A stretch of 64,000 nucleotides of DNA from RPQJ01 sp963846885. Its GTDB lineage: Bacteria > Pseudomonadota > Gammaproteobacteria > Steroidobacterales > Steroidobacteraceae. The position numbers and the translations under genes are program-made. Below the pieces are notes generated by a model. That model was not told the DNA's origin. It made no database searches and saw nothing but the letters and a program-made list of their open reading frames with translations. This document shows positions 44,897 to 54,848 of this stretch, piece by piece. Within the stretch, counting starts at the first letter, position 1. Each line of letters begins with the position of its first letter. The DNA lies in contig CAWJXS010000003.1 of assembly GCA_963846885.1 (NCBI GenBank), forward strand, positions 62,001-126,000, in the 5' to 3' direction.

Positions 44897-44937
44897 GGGG
44901 ACATTCACCGATTTCCGGGAAATCGGTGAATGTGCCC
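44897..44937. repeat. REP-like perfect palindrome
   Basis: ACATTCACCGATTTCC (44901-44916) pairs perfectly with 44918-44933 around one base, within GGGGACA...TGTGCCC. This GGGGACATTCACC style is typical of extragenic palindromes that RAYT transposases mobilise. No RAYT gene is in the window. The element sits just upstream of the RidA-like gene. Confidence 0.75.
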
Positions 44938-45236
44938 AATTTCCGGCCGATCAACCATGTCGCGGCAGGAACGACGCATGGCAAGGATGCCACACGGCTT
45001 GGCCCCTGTTCATGCAGGAAGGTCGCAGTTGCATTCCGCCCGAGACGCTTGCTTGGGTGATGTACCGACGAGAGTGACGCCGGCATGCACTTCGCGTATG
45101 GGCGCGCTGGCTGAGCAGCAGGCGTTGCCAGGCTCGCGTCGGTCGGTGACGGCTGCATCCAGGGCCTGTCGCTCGTAGGGGTCCTCCTGACGATATCATG
45201 CGTCGGCTCGCCTTTTCCGACGCCCACGGAGCTCGA
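44938..45236. other. Intergenic stretch with no gene found
   Basis: About 300 bases lie between the REP-like palindrome and the DUF3422 gene. Frames here are short or antisense and have no recognisable content. I see no RNA gene or clear promoter. Confidence 0.5.
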
Positions 45237-46529
45237 GTGAACACCAAGCCCGCAACGTTGCCAGCCGATCACCCACTGCGCCTCGAACTGCACGAAGAGG
45301 TGCATGCCCGGCCGTCCGAGGCGCTGCAGGCTCCCTTGCGCCTGACGTTTCTCGCGCTTGCGTCCGATGCGGTGAGTCGCGGGCGGGAGTGGCAGCACGT
45401 GCGCGAGCTGGCGGCGCGTTACGGCATGGAACTGCCCGGCCAGGCGCGCAATCACTTCAGCGCGGACCTCGGCGCGTTCCGTATAGAGTTCGAGCGCCAC
45501 TCGGAGTTCGCGCGCTACAAGTTCATCGTGCCGGGCGCCCCGGACGCTGCGTTTGCGCACCCCGCCATCGAAGAGGTTCCCGCCGACTGGCTGGCGGCCT
45601 TGCCCGGCACGGTCATGGTCGCGGCCCATGCGACGCTGGTGCTGGCCGCCGAAGGCGATGCAACGGCCGACCAGCCCGCCGCAGGCCTGTTCGGCGGCAA
45701 TATCGTGATCGGCTCGCGCATCGCGGAGGGAGCCGGCGACGCGTTCACCGACTTCCGGCTGCACGACGGCTACAGCCGGTTCCTCATCCGCAACCGCACG
45801 ATGACGCCGCGCCAGGCGGGCCGCATGGTCCAGCGGCTGCTCGAGATCGAGACGTACCGCATGATGGCGCTGCTCGCGTTGCCGGTTGCGCAGCAACTCT
45901 CGCCGTATCTCTCGGGCGCGGAGCGCGAGCTGTCGCAGATCACTCTGCTGCTGGCCGATTCGACCGAAACCGACGAACCGCACCTGCTCGACCGGCTCAC
46001 GCGCCTCGAAGCCGGCATCGAAAGCCGCGAATCCGAGAACGCTTACCGGTTCGGTGCCGCTACGGCGTATTACGAACTGGTGCAGCGCCGTATCGACGAA
46101 CTGCGCGAGCAGCGCATCCAGGGACTGCAGACCTTCCGCGAGTTCACCGAACGCCGCCTCGCCCCTGCGATGAACACCTGCCGCGCGGCGGCCGCAAGGC
46201 AGGAGTCGCTGTCACAACGGGTGGCCCGCGCGACGCAGTTGTTGTCGACGCGCGTCGACGTCTCGCGCGAGAAGCAGAACCAGGCCGTGCTCGAATCGAT
46301 GAACCGCCGCGCAGCCGCGCAACTGCGCCTGCAGCAGACGGTCGAAGGGCTGTCCGTGGCGGCGATCACGTACTACATCGTCGGGCTGGTCGGGTACGCC
46401 GCGAAGGGTGCCAAGTCCGTGGGGCTCGATCTGAACCCTGAAATTGCCATGGCAGTCAGCATCCCGATCGTGCTGCTCCTCGGCATCTATGGCCTGCGCA
46501 AGGTGCGCAACTCGCTGTCAGGCAACTGA
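45237..46529 (+). CDS. DUF3422 family membrane-anchored protein
   Basis: This protein of about 430 residues has the DUF3422 opening LRLELHEEVHARPSE and a C-terminal pair of hydrophobic segments (AAITYYIVGLVGYAA and VSIPIVLLLGIYGL). A coiled-coil-like middle part is likely (RRIDELREQRIQGLQ). The function is unknown. I choose the GTG at 45237 because GGAG lies six bases upstream; the frame is also open from an ATG at 45198. Confidence 0.85.
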   Translation: MNTKPATLPADHPLRLELHEEVHARPSEALQAPLRLTFLALASDAVSRGREWQHVRELAARYGMELPGQARNHFSADLGAFRIEFERHSEFARYKFIVPGAPDAAFAHPAIEEVPADWLAALPGTVMVAAHATLVLAAEGDATADQPAAGLFGGNIVIGSRIAEGAGDAFTDFRLHDGYSRFLIRNRTMTPRQAGRMVQRLLEIETYRMMALLALPVAQQLSPYLSGAERELSQITLLLADSTETDEPHLLDRLTRLEAGIESRESENAYRFGAATAYYELVQRRIDELREQRIQGLQTFREFTERRLAPAMNTCRAAAARQESLSQRVARATQLLSTRVDVSREKQNQAVLESMNRRAAAQLRLQQTVEGLSVAAITYYIVGLVGYAAKGAKSVGLDLNPEIAMAVSIPIVLLLGIYGLRKVRNSLSGN

Positions 46530-46629
46530 GAACCGGCCCGGCGCCGCATGACCGCGAAACAGGCCTGTAACGCTGCGAGTGCCACAGGCCGCCGAGGAAT
46601 GCCTCGATCGCTTCGGCATTGCATGCCGC

Positions 46630-47361
46630 TCAGAGCTTGGCGAGTTCCGCGGCCATCAGCGGCATCAGCGTCTGCAGCGCCTTGACCGGGCGGACCATGA
46701 CCTTGAAACGGGTGATCCGACCCGCGTCGTTCCATTCGATCATGTCGATGCCATCCACCTCGATCTCGCCGAGCATGCACTTGAACTCGAGCACCGCGGA
46801 GCCTTCACCCAGCCACTCGCCGACGTAATGGAAGCTGTCGTTCATCAGCACGCGGCTGGCGGCGGCGAGATATTTGCAGGTGATCGCCTTGCCCACCTGC
46901 GGGGTGTGAACCGCCGGTGATTCGAAGACGGCCTCTGCCGCGACCAGATCGTCGAGGTCTGTGATGTCGCGCTCCGCCACGATGCGGTGCCAGCGCTCGA
47001 GCGCCGACGAACCAGCGTTCTTCCTGCGCACTACACAGAAGCGGTGGCCCGTAGGCGCCTCCATGACCCACCAGGTATGCACCTGGGTCACCCTGCGCGC
47101 ACCGAGCGTCTCGAGCCGCGCAACTTCGGCCTCCACATCCGTAGCTTCGATGTCGAGATGCACGCGGCTCGGATGCGTCACCGACTGCACTTCGATGTGC
47201 AGGCGCTGCTCCGGATCCACCAGGCGCATGTACTTCTCGCCTTCGGCGGCGGGCAGTGCCCGCACGTCGAGACGCAGGGCGGCACCCCAGAACTGCGCGG
47301 CGGCCGCCAGGTCCGTCGTGTTGCAGTCGATGATGAATCCCGCCAGGCGGCTGTCTTGCAT
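46630..47361 (-). CDS. VOC domain fused to NTF2/SnoaL-like domain
   Basis: This protein of about 243 residues has two parts. Residues 1-115 resemble the glyoxalase/VOC superfamily (FIIDCNTTDLAAAAQFWG, VHLDIEATDVEAEVARL, MEAPTGHRFCVV). Residues 120-243 resemble an NTF2/SnoaL-like barrel (FHYVGEWLGEGSAVLEFKC, IDMIEWNDAGRITRFKVM). The reaction is unknown. The ATG at 47361 has GGAGG eight bases upstream; an ATG at 47391 that overlaps the S9 peptidase stop (ATGA) is an alternative. Confidence 0.8.
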   Translation of the reverse strand: MQDSRLAGFIIDCNTTDLAAAAQFWGAALRLDVRALPAAEGEKYMRLVDPEQRLHIEVQSVTHPSRVHLDIEATDVEAEVARLETLGARRVTQVHTWWVMEAPTGHRFCVVRRKNAGSSALERWHRIVAERDITDLDDLVAAEAVFESPAVHTPQVGKAITCKYLAAASRVLMNDSFHYVGEWLGEGSAVLEFKCMLGEIEVDGIDMIEWNDAGRITRFKVMVRPVKALQTLMPLMAAELAKL

Positions 47362-47387
47362 GGTTGCGCCTCCGTCGTGGTGCGGCG

Positions 47388-49396
47388 TCATTGCGCCGGG
47401 TTGTACGTCTGCAGGAACGCTTCGAGCCGGCCGAACCAGTCGATCGCGTGCTGTGGGTCTTCCAGTCCGTGCCCCTCGCCCTGGTAGCCGACGAACACGT
47501 GCGGCTTGCCTGCCTTCTGCAATGCATCGCGGTACTTCGACGATTGCTTGAACAGGACAGTCTTGTCGTCGGTGCCGTGCCCGAGCAGCACGGGACGGGT
47601 CAGCCGGCCAACCTGTTCCAGGGGCGAGATCGAGTCGAGATCGAAGCCCTTCTGGCCGCGCACGGTTTCTTTCCAGTCGCCACGATCACTGCCGCTCAGC
47701 TGCAGCGAGACGTAGCGCAGCTGCCGCCCGACGTCGGTCACTCCGGCGAGGCTCGCCGCGCAGCGATAGCGTTCGGGATTGCGCGTCACACCCCAGAGTG
47801 CGGCATAGCCGCCGTAGGACGAACCCACGATGCACACGCGCCTGGGGTCGATCACGCCGCGCTGCGCGAGCCAGTCCACGCCGTCGTCGAGGTCGTCCTG
47901 CATCGCGCGCCCCCACTGCCCCTCGCCTTTGGCGGCGAACTCCGTGCCGTAGCCCGCGGAGCCACGAAAGTTGGGCTGCAGCACGGCATAGCCGCGGTTG
48001 GCGAGGAACTGCACGTCACGGTCGTAACCCAGCACGTCACGCACGAAATACGGTCCGCCGTGGGGCAGCACGATCAACGGCAGTCCGCGCGGTTCGCGCC
48101 CCACCGGCAGCGTCACGTAGGCAGGTATCTCCAGTCCGTCCCGCGCCTTGTAGCGCGTGTACTCGGTCACGGCGAGGTGCGCTGGATCGAGCTCGCTGTT
48201 GAGGCGCGCGAGCTGCTCGAGCTGACCGGCGCCCGGGACGTACAGATACACGGCGCCGGGTTCACTGGCCCCGCCCACCCAGACGATGAAGCGTTGGTCT
48301 GCGTAGTCCTGAGTGACGAAGTCCACGTACTGGCCCGGGAAGCGCCGTGCCAGCTCGTCCTGGTGCGCACGCATCGCAGGATCCAGCCACACCACTCGTT
48401 CGCGGTCATCCGTGAAATAGACTGCGAGGACCTGCCGGCCGTCGCGGCTCGTCACGTAGTCCTCCACGTCGTTCGTCGGGTTGGCGTAGACCAGCTCGCC
48501 GAGTTGCTGCGTCGCGTAGTTGAACCGATACAAGGCATAGCGCCCGGTCTTCGCGTCGGACAGCAGATAGCCTTCGTCCGAGTCCCGGGCCAGCCCCAGC
48601 AGCTGATAGCCGGCGGACTCGTCGTCGTAATCGGCATGGCCGAGTCGTGTGAACGAGTCCGTTCCACGCTTGCGATACAGCATGAACCACGAGTCGGCGA
48701 GATAACCGATGCCCGCGCGCACCACGCCGTCGGGGTCGGCATACCATTCCCAGACATCCGTGCGCGGCTTGACGACTTCGGTGCGTTCACCGGTCGCAAG
48801 ATCGTAGCGGAACACGGCCGGGTATTCGTCGATCGACTCCTGCATCGACAACAGCAGCCACGCGCCCGTGGGATCGACGTACAGCACGTCGTCGCCTTGC
48901 GGGCCCGCGTGCTTGTCGCCGAGTACCAGCGACGATTGCTTTGCCAGGTCGACCACGACGATGCGCGTCACGTAGATGTCCTCGCCGGCCGCCGGGCGGG
49001 ACCAGCCGAGGCACACCAGGACCCGCCCCTCGCCGGCCCAGTCGAACCAGTCCACCTGCCCGTCGTCGATCCAGGGCAGCAGCAGCGCCTTGCCCGTCTG
49101 CAGGTTGTGCACCATCACCCGCTCGCGGCCAGCCACGGTCGTGCGCCCCAGCACCTGCGTACCCTTGGGCGAGAGGACCAGGTCCCAGTAGTCGGGATTG
49201 CGCGCGAACGCGCTCGCGGGGATTTTTGGTGGTGCCTGGGCGCGCGTGGCGGGCGCGCCGTGCTGGACGTCGAAGTCGCCGCCCGTTCCTGCGCCACGAC
49301 GGGTGCGCTCGTGCAGCACAGCACGAGCAGCGCGACACCGAGGATGCCCCTGATGCGGGACCAAGCCGAGACGTGGTGCAGCTGCGACGCGCTCAA
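47388..49396 (-). CDS. Exported S9 prolyl oligopeptidase-like peptidase, frameshift near N-terminus
   Basis: The C-terminal alpha/beta-hydrolase has the nucleophile motif GSSYGGYA, the aspartate in GTDDKTV and the histidine in GEGHGLED; the front half is a beta-propeller (YALYRFNYATQQLGELVY). The signal peptide IRGILGVALLVLCC, ending near VAQ, and its TTG start at 49396 are in another frame than the body, which begins around PPKIPASAFARNPDYW. One base appears to be missing between 49300 and 49200. The body frame itself has no proper start codon, so either the sequence lost a base or the gene is broken. Its start overlaps the stop of the phosphatase gene upstream. Confidence 0.85.
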
Positions 49397-50268
49397 GGCC
49401 TGGCAGCAGTCGGCGCCGTTGCCGCGTGCAAAGCCGCCGCCTCAGCGCTGCAATCCCGTCCCGGTGCCACCGGACGCTTGAGCGCCTGTTGCGCCTCGAT
49501 CCGGGCTGCAGCGAGGTCGGCCTGGAACTCGGGGTCCTGCTGCAGGCGCGGCATCACGGCCTGTCCAACCATGCGCCCGGCATCGACGTCGCTCTGCCAG
49601 TGAACGCGGCATATGACACGACTCTGGCCGAACTCGTAGCCGCGCGCGCGCAGTGCCGCGGCCCGGTCCGGCAAGACCTGCGCGAGCACCTCGCCCCAGA
49701 CGTAGCCGAGTGAAGCGTGGCCGGACGGGTATGACGGATTGCCGCGCAGGGCGCTCTCGTCTGCAGGCACGCACGTGGGATTGCCCGTATCTTCGAAGGG
49801 CCGGTTCGTGCCGTACTTGAGCTTCGCCGGGTACGTCGACTGGCCCGCGTCGATGATCGTTCGCTGCAACAGCGTGTACAGGTGCGGCGTGCTGGTCGGG
49901 TCGACGTTGATGCCCAGCGCGCAGGCAAAGACATTGGCCGCGTGCGGGAACTTGAGGTCCGCGTCCGCCGCCGCGAGCTGCCAACGCGCCGTGCCTGCGA
50001 GCGCGCTCAATCGGCGATAGATGTCCTCGTCGGTCCGGGACTCGGCCGACCCGCGCGCAGGCGGTGGCGGCAACAGCGCGACGCTGTCGGGCCGCTCCGC
50101 GGGCTCCAGGTAGCCCGGCGTCTTTACTGCGGCAGCAGCTGACGTCGCCACACGCTCGCTCTGCGCCGACGTCTCGCCGCAACCAGACAGCAGCACGACG
50201 AGCGCCAGCAGCCCGAGCGAGTCGCAGCGACGACCAGGGCAACGGCCGGACGAGGGGGTCGATGACAT
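49393..50268 (-). CDS. PAP2 acid phosphatase, lipoprotein
   Basis: This 291-residue class A nonspecific acid phosphatase has the three PAP2 motifs: KYGTNRPFED, PSYPSGHAS and SRVICRVHWQSDVDAG. The N-terminus is a lipoprotein signal, LLALVVLLSGC, so the enzyme is lipid-anchored in the envelope. It likely frees phosphate from organic phosphates in the periplasm. It is the first gene of a phosphatase / S9 peptidase / VOC-NTF2 set on this strand. Confidence 0.9.
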   Translation of the reverse strand: MSSTPSSGRCPGRRCDSLGLLALVVLLSGCGETSAQSERVATSAAAAVKTPGYLEPAERPDSVALLPPPPARGSAESRTDEDIYRRLSALAGTARWQLAAADADLKFPHAANVFACALGINVDPTSTPHLYTLLQRTIIDAGQSTYPAKLKYGTNRPFEDTGNPTCVPADESALRGNPSYPSGHASLGYVWGEVLAQVLPDRAAALRARGYEFGQSRVICRVHWQSDVDAGRMVGQAVMPRLQQDPEFQADLAAARIEAQQALKRPVAPGRDCSAEAAALHAATAPTAARP

Positions 50269-50549
50269 GCGTTCAGTCTACCGGGCCTCGCTCGTTTGCC
50301 CAATGCGCCGTAGTGACGGTCCCGGCCAGTGACCTGCCGGGAGGCCAATGAGTCCCGCCCTGACTGCCAGGTAGAGAACGAAGCCAGCCCGCGAGCACCT
50401 GAGCGCAAGCCGCGGCTTTGCTATGCCGCGGCGCGCTCTCGCAGCGCAGCGGCAAAACTGAGCGTCTCCACTGCATAACCGCGTTTCTCCCTCGCGCTGT
50501 TTCCGCGAACGTCCGTGTCACCGGAGCAATCGCAGCAAGGGAGACGACG

Positions 50550-53500
50550 ATGTGGAAGAAGGCATGGACGCAGCGAGGGGCGACGCGCGCCCGCTCGGTC
50601 GGCACGGCAGTGCTCGCAGCCTCGCTCACGATCCTGGCGGGAGCAGGCACAGCAACTTTCGCGGAAGAACTGGACGCGTCGCCGGGTGGCGGCGCCATGC
50701 CGGTGGACGCAGTGGCGCTGGTTGCGGCCACGACGGCAGCGGGTCGCACTCCCACTGAATTCGGCGTCTCGCATTCCGGCGCCGCGACCTATCGCATTCC
50801 CCTGTGGACTCCGCCCGGAATCGGCGCGGTCGACCTCGATCTCGCGCTCGTTTACGCGAGCCGTGCCGGCAACGGTCCGGTGGGCATGGGTTGGTCGCTC
50901 GCGGGCCTTTCGTCGATCACGCGCTGCAACCGCACGCTGGCGCAAGACGGCGCTGCCGGCGGGGTCACCAACACGACGGCCGATCGCTACTGTCTCGATG
51001 GACAACCACTCAAGCTGGTGAGCGGCACTCCAGGCGTAGCCGGGGCCGTCTACGCCACGGCCCTCGAGACATTTTCGCGCGTCGTTGCCAACGGGGCCGC
51101 CGGCAATGGGCCGGCATCCTTCACCGTCACGACGAAGAACGGGCTGATCTACGAATACGGCGGCACGGCGGATGCGCGCGTGCACGCGGGCAATTCGCCC
51201 ACCGTCCGCACGTGGTCGCTCTCGCGGGTGCGCGACCGCGCCGGGCCGGGCACAGGCAACTCGATCACGCTCACCTACCACAACGAGGCGCAGTACGGCG
51301 CCTACACCAACGGCACCCACCGTATCGCGTCCATCGCGTATCCCACGACGGCGACGGGCAGTGGCCCGTTCTACCGTGTCGAGTTCGGCTACTCGGCGCG
51401 TCCGGCCAGTGACGTACCGACGGGCTATCTCGCAGGCAGCCTGGTACGCGATCCGTACCAGCTCGACACGATCAAGATGCTCGCGACCGGCGCGACGATT
51501 CCCATCAAGTCGTACTCACTTACGTATGCCACTGCGCCTGTGTCGGGACGGTTGCGCCTGGCCAGTGTGCAGGAATGCGGCGCGTCCACCTGTCTGCAGC
51601 CGACGACCATCGCCTATCAGAACGGCGCGAGCGGTTGGCAGACAGTGCGGGATACCGGCGTGGCGGCGTCGACGGTCAGGCCCCCGGTGCCGCTCGAACT
51701 GAACGGCGACGGCATCCAGGACATTCTCTATCCCGTCGATGCAGGCAGCGGCCGCCTTGCCTGGCGCACGTTGTTCGGCACTCCTGCCGGATTCGGCGCG
51801 CCGGTCGACACGGGTCTGGTCACATCCACGTCGCATACGATCATTCCCGGCGCCTTCGCTGGCAACGGTCGCATGCAGTTCATGCTGCAGCAAGGCGGCT
51901 ACTGGCACGTAGCCGGGTTCGTGAACGGCGCCTTTGCAGTGGTCAACACCGGCCTGCTGCCAAATGGCGAATACGGTGCCGCAGACTTCGACGGTGACGG
52001 CCTCGCCGATCTGATGGCCCAGGTGGGCGGTTTTGCCCCAACGGTGAGCGTCCGCAGGAACGTCAGCACACCGGCTGGCGGTGCGCTGTCGGTCGCCTTC
52101 GCAACGACGGCGCAAGCCGTCTGGACCGCGCCCGCCACGCGGCAGTCCATGCCGTGGGACAACCTGCGGGTTGCCGACCTCAACGGCGACGGCCGGGCCG
52201 ACATCATCGCGCTCACTTTCAATTCGAGCGCGCGCAACCCGCGGTTCTTCGCCACCACGCTGCTGTCGAACGGCTTCGGCAACGGCTTCACCATCGGCAC
52301 GGAGCGGGAGATCTGGCAGGAATCCATGGTCACCATGGGCGACTGGAACGCCGATGGCTGCTCGGACATCCTGCAGGTGCGGAGCGTCTTCGTCTCCAAC
52401 TGCGCGGGCGGGTTCATCGAGATCCCCACGACCGCAACGCCGGCGACCGGGAACCGGCTCTACACCGCGCTGCCCGCCGACTGGAACAGCGACGGCCGCA
52501 CCGACCTGCTCTACATCGACGCAGCGACGAACAGGTGGTTTGTCGTTCCGTCGACCGGCAGTGGCGCTGCAGCGCCCGTCAACACGGGCATCAGCGCACC
52601 CCTGTCCACGCTCTGGTTCGACCTCGACGCCGACGGCGACGGCCTGACCGACCTCGCCTTCCGCGACGCCGGCAACGGCAACCGACTGCGCTTTCATGCC
52701 CATCAGGGCCCAGCGTCACCCACGGACCTCGCCATCTCGTTCACGGACGGCTTCGGCATCAATCAGGTGCCCGCCTACGAGTCGATCGCGCGCAGCAGCC
52801 ACACGCGCCGGACCGACGCTGTGTTCCCCGCGGTGGATTACCTCGGCCCGCTGTACGTGGTGGCCACGGTCACGGCCAACGACGGCACGGGCGGCACCTA
52901 TCGCAACCAGTACACGTACGAAGGCGCACGGGCGCATCTGCAGGGACACGGCTTCCAGGGATTTTCCCAGCAGCGCATCGTCGACGGACGCCTCGGCCTC
53001 GTCACGGTCGACGAAGTCGCTCGCGACTATCCCCACACCGGGATGCACCTGCGGCGTAGCGTCTTCCAGTCGAACGGCAGCACGCCGATACGCCAGTGGC
53101 AGGCGCAACTCGGCACGCAGTCTTTCGGCACGGGCAGCGAACGCCGACTGTTTCCGCATACGGTTTCCACCAGCGACAAGCAGTTCGAGATCAGCGGTGC
53201 GCTGAGCGGCACGGTAGTGACCGAAGCCACGCGCAACTTCACGTTCGGCGACAACTACGGCAACGCGACCCAGGTGCAGTCCACCGCATGGGACCGTGAT
53301 CCGTACTCGCCATTTTTCAACACCGCGTGGCGCAGCTCGGTCACCCTGGGGTACGCCAACGACGCGTCGGCCAACTGGTGCCTGGGCCTGCCGGTGAGCA
53401 CGTCGGCCACCAGCACGACGCCGGACCAGATGGCGATGACACGCACGTCTGCCTACGCCGTGGATCCGGTCACGTGTCGCATCACGCAGGAAACCCTGGA

Positions 53501-54848
53501 ACCCGGCAATCCTGCATTAAGGGTCAACTCAGCCTACGGCTTCGACAATTGCGGCAACCTCGCGTCCATCGCCGTCACCGGCGCGCAGCCGAATGGCGCT
53601 GCGCTGCCGGCCCGCACGACCCGCTTCAGCTACGGCACCCGCTGCCAGTTCGTCGAGTCGCTGACCAATGCAATGGCGGAAACCTCGACCTACGCGTGGC
53701 GCACCGACTTCGGGGTGCCGCTGCGGTCCACCGACGCCAACGGCCTCGCGACTTCGTGGACCCACGACGAGTTCGGCCGCCGCACCAGCGAAACGGCCAT
53801 CGACGGTACGCGTCGCACGCACACGTTCCAGTCGTGCGGCACGAGCGGCTGCTGGGGCGCGGGCAACCTCCGGTTTGCGACGTTCGAACGCCGTTATGCC
53901 GCCGACGGCGCGCTGATCCGTGAGGAGCACGCCTACTACGATGCCTACGAGCGCCCGCGACTGACGGAGTATCACGGCGCACTGGGTGCGTGGCTCCGCC
54001 AGACCTACGACGTCGATGCAGCGGGGCGTCCAGTGCGTGAATCACGACCGTACTCGGCAACGCCGAACGGACACACGCTGCGCACGTTCGACGCTCTCGG
54101 ACGACTCACCTCGCAGCGCGACCACGATGCAGCCGGGGTCACGGTCAGCAACGTCTCGCTTGCATACGCCGGTCGCACGACGACACTGACGGATGCACTG
54201 GGGCGTGCGCACTTGCGGATCAGCGACGTCAACGGCCACCTCCGCCGCGTGGTTGACCCGGCGCCAGGCGGCACCACTCGCTACGACTACGATTCGCTCG
54301 GCAACCTGAATCGCATCCAGGACGCGGGCGGCGCCGTCTCGAGCGGCAGCCACAATGTTCGCGGCCTGCGCGTGCATTGGTCGGACGCGGACGCTGGATC
54401 GGCGCTTTACAGCTACAACTCGCTCGGCGAACTGGTCGCCTGGAGCGACGCCAAGGGGCAGTCGTTCGGCGCGGCCTACGATGCGCTTGGCCGACTCGTC
54501 TCGCGTTCACAACCGGAAGGCAGCAGCACCTGGACCTGGGGCGCGTCGGCAGCGGCGCGCAACATCGGCCGGCTGCAGTCGAAGTTCGGCCTGGGCTACG
54601 CGGAGTCACGCACTTACGACGCCGTTGGCCGGATCAGCACGCGCAGGATCACGACCGACCAGGCCTACGACTACGATTACTCGTACAACACGCTCGGCGC
54701 GATCGACACGCTGACGTACCCGGCCAGCCCGGTGCCCTCAGGCCAGTCGGGGACGCGCCTCAAGGTGCGCTACTCGTACAGCTACGGCGCTCCGACGCAG
54801 ATCGACGACGTCTCGCAGACCGCTGGTGCGCACGTTGTGGACGACTGA
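50550..54848 (+). CDS. SpvB/FG-GAP/Rhs repeat protein, main part
   Basis: This exported giant starts at the ATG at 50550, with AAGGGAGA upstream, and has a signal peptide (GTAVLAASLTILAGAGTA). A SpvB-like N-terminal domain has SHSGAATYRIPL and GPVGMGWSLAGLSSI. About six FG-GAP/VCBS calcium-type repeats follow (LNGDGIQDIL, FDGDGLADLM, LNGDGRADII, WNADGCSDIL, WNSDGRTDLL). Then come a TcdB-like middle part and many YD repeats that should form an Rhs cocoon. The frame stops at 54848 in the middle of the YD region. The next frame continues the same protein from about 54842, so one base is missing near 54838. SpvB-Rhs proteins usually end in a toxin, as seen in the continuation. Confidence 0.88.
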   Translation: MWKKAWTQRGATRARSVGTAVLAASLTILAGAGTATFAEELDASPGGGAMPVDAVALVAATTAAGRTPTEFGVSHSGAATYRIPLWTPPGIGAVDLDLALVYASRAGNGPVGMGWSLAGLSSITRCNRTLAQDGAAGGVTNTTADRYCLDGQPLKLVSGTPGVAGAVYATALETFSRVVANGAAGNGPASFTVTTKNGLIYEYGGTADARVHAGNSPTVRTWSLSRVRDRAGPGTGNSITLTYHNEAQYGAYTNGTHRIASIAYPTTATGSGPFYRVEFGYSARPASDVPTGYLAGSLVRDPYQLDTIKMLATGATIPIKSYSLTYATAPVSGRLRLASVQECGASTCLQPTTIAYQNGASGWQTVRDTGVAASTVRPPVPLELNGDGIQDILYPVDAGSGRLAWRTLFGTPAGFGAPVDTGLVTSTSHTIIPGAFAGNGRMQFMLQQGGYWHVAGFVNGAFAVVNTGLLPNGEYGAADFDGDGLADLMAQVGGFAPTVSVRRNVSTPAGGALSVAFATTAQAVWTAPATRQSMPWDNLRVADLNGDGRADIIALTFNSSARNPRFFATTLLSNGFGNGFTIGTEREIWQESMVTMGDWNADGCSDILQVRSVFVSNCAGGFIEIPTTATPATGNRLYTALPADWNSDGRTDLLYIDAATNRWFVVPSTGSGAAAPVNTGISAPLSTLWFDLDADGDGLTDLAFRDAGNGNRLRFHAHQGPASPTDLAISFTDGFGINQVPAYESIARSSHTRRTDAVFPAVDYLGPLYVVATVTANDGTGGTYRNQYTYEGARAHLQGHGFQGFSQQRIVDGRLGLVTVDEVARDYPHTGMHLRRSVFQSNGSTPIRQWQAQLGTQSFGTGSERRLFPHTVSTSDKQFEISGALSGTVVTEATRNFTFGDNYGNATQVQSTAWDRDPYSPFFNTAWRSSVTLGYANDASANWCLGLPVSTSATSTTPDQMAMTRTSAYAVDPVTCRITQETLEPGNPALRVNSAYGFDNCGNLASIAVTGAQPNGAALPARTTRFSYGTRCQFVESLTNAMAETSTYAWRTDFGVPLRSTDANGLATSWTHDEFGRRTSETAIDGTRRTHTFQSCGTSGCWGAGNLRFATFERRYAADGALIREEHAYYDAYERPRLTEYHGALGAWLRQTYDVDAAGRPVRESRPYSATPNGHTLRTFDALGRLTSQRDHDAAGVTVSNVSLAYAGRTTTLTDALGRAHLRISDVNGHLRRVVDPAPGGTTRYDYDSLGNLNRIQDAGGAVSSGSHNVRGLRVHWSDADAGSALYSYNSLGELVAWSDAKGQSFGAAYDALGRLVSRSQPEGSSTWTWGASAAARNIGRLQSKFGLGYAESRTYDAVGRISTRRITTDQAYDYDYSYNTLGAIDTLTYPASPVPSGQSGTRLKVRYSYSYGAPTQIDDVSQTAGAHVVDD

